Positions 1-5,358 of a DNA stretch of 5,486 nt are shown here, piece after piece. Position numbers and translations under genes: made by a program. Below the pieces are notes generated by a model, which did no database searches, was not told the DNA's origin, and saw only the letters and a program-made list of their open reading frames with translations. Numbering within the stretch: the stretch's first letter is position 1; each line of letters opens with the position of its first letter. The DNA comes from an uncultured Pseudomonadota bacterium (GTDB taxonomy: Bacteria > Myxococcota_A > UBA796 > GCA-2862545): assembly GCA_937891875.1 (NCBI GenBank), contig CALATR010000608.1:1-5486 (forward strand), in the 5' to 3' direction.

Positions 1-42
1 GAGGTCGACGAGCTTCCCGAGCCGTTCTTCACGCTCACCTGA
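1..42 (+). CDS. 3' end of an unidentified upstream gene (partial)
   Basis: Reading from base 1, thirteen sense codons end in TGA at 40-42 and give the tail EVDELPEPFFTLT. Nearly every codon ends in G or C, as in the real genes of this window, so this is probably the end of a true coding sequence. Its stop lies 15 nt before the rlmH start, which suggests one operon. In many bacteria the gene before rlmH is rsfS, the ribosome silencing factor. That identity is only a guess from gene order, because thirteen residues are too few to recognise a family. Confidence 0.5.
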   Translation, partial: EVDELPEPFFTLT

Positions 43-57
43 TCGCCTGGGGAGCGC

Positions 58-522
58 ATGCGTCCGGTCGTGCTGACCGTGGGCAAGGGTGGCAACGCCT
101 GGGCCGACGAGGCCGTCGCCGACTACGGCAAGCGCCTGCGCCGCTACGACGGCCTGGAGGAGGAGTCGGTCAAACCTGAGCGCTTCCGGGGTGACGTCGA
201 CGCCGTGCGCCTGGCCGAGGGCGAGCGCCTGCTATCCAGGGTCAAGCCACGAGATCGGCTGGTCGTCCTCGACGAGCGCGGCCAGGACCTCACGACCCAC
301 GACTTCGTCGATCTCATCGAGTCCTGCCGCCTCGACGGCACCTCCCGCCTGGTGTTCGCGATCGGCGGCGCCTACGGCCACGACCCGTCGGTCCGCGATG
401 CGGCCTGGAAGGTGGTGCGCCTGTCGAAGATGGTGCTCAACCACGAGGTCGCCCGCGTGGTGCTGATCGAGCAGATCTACCGGGCGTACGCGATCATGAA
501 CGGCGTGCCGTACCATCATTAG
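58..522 (+). CDS. rlmH: 23S rRNA (pseudouridine1915-N3)-methyltransferase RlmH
   Basis: This SPOUT-class enzyme uses S-adenosylmethionine to methylate N3 of pseudouridine 1915 in helix 69 of 23S rRNA, acting as a homodimer on assembled 70S ribosomes in the cytoplasm. The protein has 154 residues, the usual family length (E. coli 155). Family landmarks are the strand LDERGQDLTTHDF (71-83), the SAM-binding loop FAIGGAYGH (100-108) and the C-terminal knot segment from LSKM (122) through H129, R133, EQIYRA (138-143) to the end at YHH. The usual T-L-P-H of the knot is V-L-N-H here, and the usual basic residue after the final Tyr-His is replaced by His; both are mild variants. The ATG is preceded by GGGGAG at 49-54, a rather short 3-nt spacing. 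It lies 15 nt after the upstream stop and is probably cotranscribed. It converges on the EAL gene across a repeat-rich gap. Confidence 0.96.
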   Translation: MRPVVLTVGKGGNAWADEAVADYGKRLRRYDGLEEESVKPERFRGDVDAVRLAEGERLLSRVKPRDRLVVLDERGQDLTTHDFVDLIESCRLDGTSRLVFAIGGAYGHDPSVRDAAWKVVRLSKMVLNHEVARVVLIEQIYRAYAIMNGVPYHH

Positions 523-550
523 TGGTTGGTTGCGGGGCCGCGCACGGGAA

Positions 551-664
551 GGGGAGTGGCGACCCGATCCGCTGGCGGGAGTCGCGTGGCTTCGAGCAGC
601 AGGGAGTGGCGGTACTCGGTCGACTCACGGAGAGTCGCGTGGCTCCGTGCAGGGGAGTGGCGGG
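551..664 (+). repeat. Direct array of ~50-bp intergenic repeat units (two full, one partial)
   Basis: A partial unit ending GGGGAGTGGCG (551-561) is followed by two 36-nt conserved blocks at 577-612 and 629-664. Each begins with GAGTCGCGTGGCT and ends with GGGAGTGGCGG. The start of the GGGAGTGG word recurs at 552, 602 and 653, a period of 50-51 nt. The linker before the first full block reads GATCCGCTGGCG (566-577), which matches the linkers of the copies at the right end of the window (GATCCTGTGACG, GATCCTCTGACG). The array starts 28 nt after the rlmH stop and has the same orientation as rlmH. Function is unknown; the same family occurs inverted at 925-971 and directly at 5359-5486. Confidence 0.85.
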
Positions 665-667
665 TCG

Positions 668-698
668 GTCTCCAGTCTCCAGTCTCCAGTCTCCAGTC
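668..698 (+). repeat. Heptanucleotide tandem repeat (GTCTCCA)x4.4
   Basis: Four perfect copies of GTCTCCA run from 668 to 695, followed by GTC. The tandem directly follows the last ~50-bp unit after a three-base joint. A near-perfect inverted copy lies at 892-922 (30 of 31 bases), so the two could pair in one transcript or extrude from DNA. The same order, unit then heptamer, is seen on both sides of the core. Confidence 0.95.
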
Positions 699-891
699 CT
701 GTCGCGGATCGGCGGGCCGGCACGGGATCGGTGCTGGGCGGAGTGACTGCCTGGCCGTGGCGGAGAAGACAGCCTTGGACGGCCAGACCCGGTTGGCCTG
801 CGCCAGTGACTTGGACGAGGCGTCCTGCCCGCGCGCCGTGCCGAGCTCTCCAACGCGCACATCCCAAGCCCGCAGTTCGGCGCCGCCGTTG

Positions 892-922
892 GACTGGGGA
901 CTGGAGACTGGAGACTGGAGAC
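892..922 (-). repeat. Inverted copy of the heptanucleotide tandem
   Basis: On the plus strand this reads GAC followed by TGGGGAC and three copies of TGGAGAC. In reverse complement it is the GTCTCCA tandem seen at 668-698, with one substitution in 31 bases. It sits immediately next to the inverted ~50-bp unit at 925-971. Confidence 0.95.
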
Positions 923-924
923 CG

Positions 925-971
925 CCCCTCCACTCCCTCGCCCGCAGCAACGCGACTCCCACCAGCAGATC
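925..971 (-). repeat. Inverted copy of the ~50-bp intergenic repeat unit
   Basis: Read on the minus strand, this begins GATCTGCTGGTG, continues GGGAGTCGCGTTGCTGCGGG and ends GAGGGAGTGGAGGGG. It is closer in its middle (GTTGCTGCGGGC) to the copies at 5414-5486 than to its neighbours at 577-664. The linker plus first block (951-971) matches 566-586 inverted at 19 of 21 positions. Its orientation follows the EAL gene, whose stop lies about 50 nt away. Confidence 0.85.
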
Positions 972-999
972 CCCGACCCGCCAGCGGATCCCCGACCCA
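962..999 (-). repeat. 19-bp tandem duplication
   Basis: Two adjacent 19-bp copies (962-980 and 981-999) read CCAGCAGATCCCCGACCCG and CCAGCGGATCCCCGACCCA, with one internal difference and a different last base. On the minus strand they form a duplicated GATCYGCTGGYGGG linker ahead of the inverted ~50-bp unit. The duplication starts about 20 nt after the EAL gene stop. It looks like a small expansion of the linker part of the same repeat family. Confidence 0.85.
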
Positions 1000-1020
1000 C
1001 GACGATCCCGCATCAGCCGC

Positions 1021-2166
1021 TCAAGCCGCCTCGGTCTTCTCCGACGGCAGCACCAGCATCGGCCGCCCGAAGTAGTAGCCCTGCAGCAGGTGGCAGCCGC
1101 ACGCGACCAGCGTGTCCGCCTCCTCCGCGCACTCCACGCCTTCCGCGACCACCTTCGCGTCCGTGGCCTCGGCCAGGTTCACGACCAGCTCGATCACCCG
1201 GCGGCTGAAGTCGTTGACGTGCACGTCGCGGACCAGGCTCATGTCCAGCTTGATCACCTGGGGCTGGAGCTGGGCCAGCACCGAGAGGCTGTTGTAGCCG
1301 GCACCCAGATCGTCGACCGCGAGGGCGAACCCCAGCTCGCGGAGCAGCTCGACCGACGCATCCCAGTTTGCGATGGAGGAGAGATGCGACTGCTCGGTGA
1401 TCTCGACCGTGATGCGATGGGCATCAGGGACGAGCACCGCGATGTCGGCTCTGAGGCGCTCGGGGTCGGAGAGCTGCTCCGCGGAGAGGTTCACGAACAG
1501 GCCAGCGTCTGCCGGGAGGATGGAGATGCGCTCGGCGGCGAGCTCGAAGACGCGGGCACCGATGTCGGCCAGGCGACCATGGCGCTCGGCGACTCGGAGC
1601 ACCGCGAGGGGACCGTCCAGCTGCGGGTGAAGCGAGCGGAGCAGCGCCTCGTACGCGGCGGGACGGGTGGGATCGCGCGGGTCGATGATCGGCTGCAGCG
1701 CCAGCCGGATCAGGTCGTTGTCGAAGCACTCCTGGAGCATCTGGTGCTCCTGGAAGCTGACCGCCTCACGCTGGGCGGTGGCCAGGCGGGCCATGCGCTG
1801 CGCCGCCTGGAAGGCGTCCTGGACGGTCTGGAGAAGCTGCACCGGATCGGTCGGCTTGGGCAGGACGCGCAGCACCTCGCCGCGGTTCACGGCGTCGATG
1901 TACAGCTGGTGATCCTGGAGTGCGGTCATCAGGATCCGCAAGCAGGAAGGCTGCAGATCGCGGAGTCGGGCCAGCACCTGCAGGCCGTCTGCGTCGGGCA
2001 GATCGAAGTCGACGATCGCCGCGTCGAGAGGAATCCGTTCCGCGTACCCGATGGCCTGACGAACATCCTCGGCGAGAATGACGTCGTATTGCGCCCTCTC
2101 GAGGACACGGCCGACAGAGCGCCGGACGTAGGGTTCGTCGTCAACGACGAGAATGGTCGCGGTCAA
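1021..2166 (-). CDS. Response regulator with EAL c-di-GMP phosphodiesterase domain
   Basis: The 381-residue cytoplasmic protein is a REC-EAL response regulator predicted to hydrolyse cyclic di-GMP to pGpG when its receiver is phosphorylated by a histidine kinase. The receiver (about 3-120) has the acidic pair D9-D10, phosphoacceptor D53 in VDFDLPDADG, T81 and K104, so it looks functional. A helical linker (about 120-150) leads to the EAL domain (about 153-372). Visible catalytic-site motifs are EAL at E173, N226 in NLS, EITE at 255-258, DDLGAGYNSL with D285-D286, K306 in KLD, EGVE at 342-345 and LQGYYFGRP. No key residue is missing. The start is TTG: residues before it show no homology, the REC fold begins at once, and GGAGG lies 5 nt upstream. 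No partner kinase is in the window. It is transcribed divergently from serA. RocR/PvrR-type regulators share this architecture; its specific process is unknown. Confidence 0.93.
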   Translation of the reverse strand: MTATILVVDDEPYVRRSVGRVLERAQYDVILAEDVRQAIGYAERIPLDAAIVDFDLPDADGLQVLARLRDLQPSCLRILMTALQDHQLYIDAVNRGEVLRVLPKPTDPVQLLQTVQDAFQAAQRMARLATAQREAVSFQEHQMLQECFDNDLIRLALQPIIDPRDPTRPAAYEALLRSLHPQLDGPLAVLRVAERHGRLADIGARVFELAAERISILPADAGLFVNLSAEQLSDPERLRADIAVLVPDAHRITVEITEQSHLSSIANWDASVELLRELGFALAVDDLGAGYNSLSVLAQLQPQVIKLDMSLVRDVHVNDFSRRVIELVVNLAEATDAKVVAEGVECAEEADTLVACGCHLLQGYYFGRPMLVLPSEKTEAA

Positions 2167-2184
2167 GGGTGCCTCCGCACCCCC
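2164..2184 (-). promoter_or_regulatory. Hairpin presenting the Shine-Dalgarno of the EAL gene in its loop
   Basis: On the minus strand the mRNA leader reads GGGTGC-GGAG-GCACCC and is followed directly by the TTG start. This is a perfect 6-bp stem with a four-base loop (2167-2182). The loop plus the first base of the 3' stem is the Shine-Dalgarno GGAGG (2172-2176). Two G-U pairs could extend the stem into the first two bases of the start codon. The base pairing is seen directly; an effect on translation is an inference. Confidence 0.5.
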
Positions 2185-2370
2185 TCTGCATCGGCACCGC
2201 CATGCCGCACCTTGAGGCGTTTCACCGCGCCGAGAAACACCCTCGAGCCCGGTCCGGCCACGCGACGATCGCGCAACTGCTGGTCGACATCCCCATGTTC
2301 CGCGCAACGTCGTCCCGACGTGTCGGCGAGGGCAAGCTAGCCTTGCGTCTTCTGCTGTACCGGAGTGCCC
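2167..2370. promoter_or_regulatory. Divergent intergenic region between the EAL gene and serA
   Basis: This 204-nt gap must contain the promoters of both divergent transcripts. I cannot place convincing -35/-10 pairs on either strand. Two short inverted repeats stand close to serA: ACGTCG-TCC-CGACGT (2307-2321) and GCAAG-CTAGC-CTTGC (2332-2346). They lie about 50 and 25 nt before the serA start. Either could be an operator or a leader hairpin; neither matches a binding site I recognise. Confidence 0.4.
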
Positions 2371-3588
2371 ATGCGCGTCCTGCTCGCCGACAAGCTGCCC
2401 GACCAAGCCCGCGTCCGCCTCGCCGCTGGCGGCATGGAGGTCCGCGCCGAGCCCGGCCTCAAGGGGGAGGCGCTCACCGCCCGCATGCGCGAGTTCGACC
2501 CCGAGGTCCTGGTCGTGCGCTCGACCAGGGTGACCGCCGCCGATCTCGCCGCCGCAGGCTCCCTGGCCCTGGTCGTCCGGGCCGGTGCCGGCGTGAACAC
2601 CATCGACGTGAGCGCCGCCGCCTCCCACGGCGTGTACGTGTCCAACTGCCCGGGCAAGAACGCCGTCGCCGTGGCCGAGCTCACCCTCGGGCTCATCCTC
2701 GCGCTCGATCGGTCCATCCCCGACAACGTGACCGACCTGCGCGCCCACACCTGGAACAAGGGCCTGTACAGCAAGGCCGACGGCCTGCGCGGGCGCACGC
2801 TCGGCATCCTGGGCATGGGCCAGATCGGCATCGAGGTCGCGCGGCTGGGCAACGCCTTTGGCATGGAGGTCCTCGCCTGGTCCCGGAGCCTCACCACCGA
2901 GTCCGCCGCCCTGTACGGGGTCAAGCGCTACGACTCGCCCGAGGACGTCGCCCGCCGCAGCTCCGTGCTGTCGGTCCACCTGGCGCTGACGCCCGAGACC
3001 CGCGGCTTCGTCGGGGAGAGCATCTTCGCCGAGCTCAAGCCGGGTGCGCTGTTCATCAACACCTGCCGCTCCGAGGTCGTCGACGACAACGCCCTGCTCC
3101 GCGCCCTCAACGACCGCGGCATCCGCGCGGGCCTGGACGTGTTCAGCGACGAGCCCGCCGGCAAGAACGGCACCTTCGAGAACCTGATCGCCAGCCACCC
3201 GAGCGTGTACGGCACCCACCACATCGGCGCCTCCACCAACCAGGCCCAGCTCGCCGTCGCCGACGAGGCCTGCCGGATCATCGAGACCTACAAGGCCACC
3301 GGCCGGGTCCCCAACTGCGTGAACCTCACCCGTCCCTCACGCGCCGATCACGCACTCGTGGTACGCCACCTCGACCGCGTGGGCGTGCTCGCGAGCGTGC
3401 TCGCCACCCTGCGCAGCGAAGACCTGTCGGTGGGCGAGATGGAGAACCTGATCTTCGACGGAGAAGAGGCCGCGGTGGCGCGGATCCGCCTGCGCGGACG
3501 CCCCACGGAGGAGGCCCTCGCCGCCCTGTCCGCCCACGAGCACATCCTGTCCGTCACCTGCGTCCCCTCGAGCCCCCGGAGCGCCTGA
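2371..3588 (+). CDS. serA: D-3-phosphoglycerate dehydrogenase with ACT domain
   Basis: It oxidises 3-phosphoglycerate to 3-phosphohydroxypyruvate, the committed step of serine synthesis. The 405-residue protein has the D-2-hydroxyacid dehydrogenase fold: an N-terminal substrate half with RAGAGVNTID (70-79) and SNCPGKNAVAVAEL (91-104), then a Rossmann domain with GMGQIG (148-153). Catalytic residues are R233 (NTCRS), E261 (SDEP) and H284 (HHIGAST). A C-terminal ACT domain (about 326-398) suggests allosteric control by serine; there is no extra ASB domain, so this is the short ACT form. After the second Rossmann strand the sequence is AWSRS (169-173) instead of the aspartate typical of NAD-preferring enzymes. 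ATG at 2371 is preferred over a GTG 6 nt earlier because GGAG (2362-2365) is correctly spaced from the ATG but overlaps the GTG. The adjacent serC supports this role over other hydroxyacid dehydrogenases. Confidence 0.94.
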   Translation: MRVLLADKLPDQARVRLAAGGMEVRAEPGLKGEALTARMREFDPEVLVVRSTRVTAADLAAAGSLALVVRAGAGVNTIDVSAAASHGVYVSNCPGKNAVAVAELTLGLILALDRSIPDNVTDLRAHTWNKGLYSKADGLRGRTLGILGMGQIGIEVARLGNAFGMEVLAWSRSLTTESAALYGVKRYDSPEDVARRSSVLSVHLALTPETRGFVGESIFAELKPGALFINTCRSEVVDDNALLRALNDRGIRAGLDVFSDEPAGKNGTFENLIASHPSVYGTHHIGASTNQAQLAVADEACRIIETYKATGRVPNCVNLTRPSRADHALVVRHLDRVGVLASVLATLRSEDLSVGEMENLIFDGEEAAVARIRLRGRPTEEALAALSAHEHILSVTCVPSSPRSA

Positions 3589-4670
3589 TGAGCCGCATCC
3601 ACAACTTCAGCGCCGGCCCCGCCGTCCTGCCCGAGTCCGTCATCCAGGAGGCCCAGCAGGCCCTGTGGAACTTCCAGGACACTGGCCTGGGACTCGTCGA
3701 GATGTCCCATCGAAGCAAGGTCTTCGAGGCGGTCGCCGCCAGCGCCACCGAGCGCCTGGGACGCCTGCTGGGGGTCGGTGACACCCACCACATCCTGTTC
3801 CTGCAGGGCGGCGCCAGCAGCCAGTTCTTCATGGTACCGATGAACCTGCTCCGCGGCGGCACCGCGTCCTACGTGGACACCGGCGTGTGGTCGGCGAAGG
3901 CCATCAAGGAGGCCCAGCGCTTCGGCACGGTCGACGTGCCGTTCAGCAGCAAGTCCGCCGGCTATGACCGGGTGCCCATGGCCGGCAGCTGGGAGGACCG
4001 GGTGCCGTCCGACGCCGTCTACGTGCACTACACCAGCAACAACACCGTCGCCGGCACCCAGTTCCCCTACGTGCCCGACCTGGCGGTGCCCATGGTGGTC
4101 GACGCCAGCTCGGACATCCTCTCGCGTACCTGGGACGCCGCCGCCCACGACATCATCTACGCGGGGGCCCAGAAGAACCTGGGTCCGTCGGGCCTGACGC
4201 TGGTGGCGGTCAAGAAGGACCTGGTCGACCGCTTCGACCCCGACCTGCCCACGATGCTCCGCTACGGCACCCACATCGCCAAGGACTCGATGTTCAACAC
4301 CCCGCCCACGTTCCCGATCTACGTGGTCGAGCGCGTGTGCAAGTGGATCGAGGACAACGGCGGACTCCCGGCGATGGAGGCCCGCAACCGCGCCCAGGCC
4401 GCCAAGGTCTACGCCGCGATCGACGGCACCGACTTCTGGTGTGGCAAGACGGCCGTCGACAGCCGCTCCATCATGAACCCGACGTTCACCACCGGATCGG
4501 ACGAGCTGGACACGACCTTCTGGAAGTCCGCCGCCGAGCAGGGCCTGTCCGGACTCAAGGGCCACCGCTCCGTGGGCGGCCTGCGCGCCAGCATGTACAA
4601 CGCCCTTCCCGACGCCGCTGTCGACGCCCTGGTCGACTTCATGGCCGAGTTCGAGCGCACCCACGGCTGA
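3588..4670 (+). CDS. serC: Phosphoserine aminotransferase
   Basis: SerC transfers the amino group of glutamate to 3-phosphohydroxypyruvate to give O-phosphoserine, and in many bacteria also serves the pyridoxal phosphate pathway. The 360-residue protein is a fold-type I, class V PLP enzyme, almost the length of E. coli SerC (362). Visible landmarks are NFSAGPAVLPE (6-16), EMSHRSK with H41-R42, LQGGASSQF (72-80) for the cofactor phosphate, W101, D172 and the PLP lysine K196 in GAQKNLGPSG. Others are FNTPPTFPIY (236-245) and the substrate-phosphate segment GHRSVGGLRASMYNA (325-339) with R327 and R333. Its ATG overlaps the serA TGA by one base (TGATG), with GGAG at 3578-3581 inside the end of serA, so the two are very likely translationally coupled. 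No SerB is present here. Confidence 0.97.
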   Translation: MSRIHNFSAGPAVLPESVIQEAQQALWNFQDTGLGLVEMSHRSKVFEAVAASATERLGRLLGVGDTHHILFLQGGASSQFFMVPMNLLRGGTASYVDTGVWSAKAIKEAQRFGTVDVPFSSKSAGYDRVPMAGSWEDRVPSDAVYVHYTSNNTVAGTQFPYVPDLAVPMVVDASSDILSRTWDAAAHDIIYAGAQKNLGPSGLTLVAVKKDLVDRFDPDLPTMLRYGTHIAKDSMFNTPPTFPIYVVERVCKWIEDNGGLPAMEARNRAQAAKVYAAIDGTDFWCGKTAVDSRSIMNPTFTTGSDELDTTFWKSAAEQGLSGLKGHRSVGGLRASMYNALPDAAVDALVDFMAEFERTHG

Positions 4671-4695
4671 GCGAATAGACGCGCGCCAACATCAC

Positions 4696-4715
4696 GGGGC
4701 ACCGCCCCCAGGAGG
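4696..4715 (+). promoter_or_regulatory. Small GC hairpin next to the strong RBS of the DUF1292 gene
   Basis: A perfect 5-bp stem GGGGC-ACC-GCCCC (4696-4708) lies one base before the consensus ribosome binding site AGGAGG (4710-4715), which is 5 nt from the ATG. The serC-to-DUF1292 gap is only 50 nt and has no T tract, so this is not a clear terminator and cotranscription with serAC is plausible. The hairpin may simply be chance in GC-rich DNA. Confidence 0.3.
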
Positions 4716-4720
4716 CACAC

Positions 4721-5044
4721 ATGGCGGGTGACGACATCACCGACGAGGTCGAGGACATGGACGGCGACGACATCGTCGAGCTCACCGACGACGAGGGCAA
4801 CAGCGTCGAGTTCGTCGTGCTGCTGGTCGTCGAGTTCGAGGGGGTCGAGTACGCCGCGCTCACGCCGGTCGACCAGCTCGAGGACGAGGAGAACGAGGAG
4901 CAGGACATCTACCTGTTCATCTACGAGGTCTTCGAGGAGGACGAGGGCATCGTGCAGAGCTTCTCCCCGATCGACGACGAGGAGACCTTCGAGAAGGTCC
5001 GCGAGTTCTGCTCGCAGCAGATCGAGGTCCTCGCGGGCTCGTAG
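4721..5044 (+). CDS. DUF1292 family acidic protein
   Basis: A 107-residue protein of the DUF1292 family (YrzB-like), whose function is not known. The family pattern is visible: an acidic N-terminus, the hydrophobic strands VEFVVLLVVEFEGVEYAAL (28-46) running into TPVDQ, an acidic turn, IYLFIYEVFE, and the closing SPIDDEETFEKVREF (82-96) helix. By my count 37 residues are Asp or Glu and only two (one Lys, one Arg) are Lys or Arg, so it is extremely acidic. It has no signal peptide or membrane segment and should be cytosolic. The start is firm: ATG 5 nt after AGGAGG. It follows serC by 50 nt on the same strand and may share the transcript, but nothing in the protein points to serine metabolism. 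Confidence 0.88.
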   Translation: MAGDDITDEVEDMDGDDIVELTDDEGNSVEFVVLLVVEFEGVEYAALTPVDQLEDEENEEQDIYLFIYEVFEEDEGIVQSFSPIDDEETFEKVREFCSQQIEVLAGS

Positions 5045-5078
5045 CCGCCGGACGCGGTCTCGCTCGGCGGGGTAGACT
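5045..5078 (+). promoter_or_regulatory. Possible stem-loop and weak -10-like box between the DUF1292 gene and the Uma2 relic
   Basis: CCGCCG directly after the stop (5045-5050) can pair with CGGCGG (5065-5070) across a 14-nt loop. No T run follows, so an intrinsic terminator is doubtful. TAGACT (5073-5078) matches the -10 consensus at four of six positions, about 20 nt before the next start, but I see no good -35 partner. Both are weak suggestions. Confidence 0.2.
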
Positions 5079-5096
5079 GACGCGACGGAGGACGTC

Positions 5097-5351
5097 GTGT
5101 CGGTCGCGAACGAGCGCCACACCTACGCCGAGTACCTCGCGCTCGAGGCCGAGAGCGAGGAGAAGCACGAGTTCCTGGACGGCGAGATCGTCGCCATGTC
5201 CGGTGGAACGCCGGTGATCGAGACCTTCACCCGCCAGGACGACGGCAGCTGGACCTACCGCCGCCACGGCCCCGGCGACGCCTTCGCGCTGGACCCGATC
5301 GACGCGAAGATCGCGGTGGACGAGGTCTTTGCGGACGTGGAGTTCGAGTAG
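5097..5351 (+). CDS. Uma2-family (DUF820) protein with internal deletion, probably a relic
   Basis: The frame encodes 84 residues, while Uma2 proteins usually have about 180-200. Residues 1-39 fit the Uma2 N-terminus (HTYAEYLALEAESEEKHEFLDGEIVAMSGGTP). Residues from about 40 fit the Uma2 C-terminus (VIETFTRQDDGSWTYRRHG, then GDAFALDPIDAKIAVDEVF). The roughly 100 residues between, which normally carry the PD-(D/E)XK-like core with the PDv and EVlSpsT...D..eK motifs, are absent. The join, near 5205-5220, keeps the frame. A good ribosome binding site, GGAGG at 5087-5091, precedes the GTG by 5 nt, so a short protein may still be made, but it cannot have the family's nuclease-like active site. The family's role is unclear. 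It is followed 7 nt later by the repeat array. Confidence 0.75.
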   Translation: MSVANERHTYAEYLALEAESEEKHEFLDGEIVAMSGGTPVIETFTRQDDGSWTYRRHGPGDAFALDPIDAKIAVDEVFADVEFE

Positions 5352-5358
5352 GCGGCCA

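Larger units (their letters stand above)
629..960. repeat. Long imperfect inverted repeat with ~70-bp arms around a ~193-nt core
   Basis: The left arm (629-698) is one ~50-bp-family unit plus the GTCTCCA tandem. The right arm (892-960) is the same pair of modules in reverse complement. Aligned by hand the arms agree at roughly 87% of positions, with the best match in the heptamer part. The enclosed core, 699-891, shows no coding signal. Its one visible structure is a palindrome at 781-798: GGCCAgACC, one central base, then GGTTGGCC. The whole could be a hairpin-forming 3' element shared by the two convergent genes, or a non-autonomous mobile element. I see no target-site duplication, which weakens the second reading. 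Confidence 0.7.
523..1020. other. Repeat-rich noncoding region between convergent genes
   Basis: This 498-base gap separates the stop of rlmH (+) from the stop of the EAL gene (-). I see no credible gene in it: the open frames crossing it on both strands have low-complexity, Arg/Ser/Pro-rich translations with no recognisable motif and arise from high GC. It contains direct ~50-bp repeats (551-664), a GTCTCCA tandem (668-698), a unique core (699-891), the inverted GTCTCCA tandem (892-922), an inverted ~50-bp unit (925-971) and a 19-bp tandem (962-999). No classical hairpin followed by a T tract is visible for either gene. Confidence 0.85.

Noticed and set aside
523..550. Intrinsic terminator after rlmH
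   Set aside because: There is a GC-rich stretch but no stable stem followed by T residues.
519..1013. Minus-strand open frames of about 165-168 codons in the repeat region
   Set aside because: The translations are mostly the repeats themselves (SPVSSLQSP-like runs) and show no stable homology pattern or convincing start site.
2192..2206. Possible sigma-54 promoter (GGCAC...TGCC) upstream of the EAL gene
   Set aside because: The spacing and the GC element do not fit the GG-N10-GC rule, and it points along the plus strand, away from the EAL gene.
526..2340. Long plus-strand open frame across the repeat region and antisense to the EAL gene
   Set aside because: Its translation has no recognisable domain, it crosses repeats and runs opposite the well-supported EAL gene. 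It is an effect of high GC and strong codon bias.
2167..3222. N-terminal extension of the REC-EAL frame back to 3222 on the minus strand
   Set aside because: The extra 352 codons lie antisense to serA and the intergenic region and match no domain. The receiver domain starts right at the TTG with GGAGG in front of it.
3348..4664. 438-codon minus-strand open frame opposite serA/serC
   Set aside because: It is a low-information shadow of the codon-biased sense genes, rich in Gly, Val, His and Asp with no family motif.
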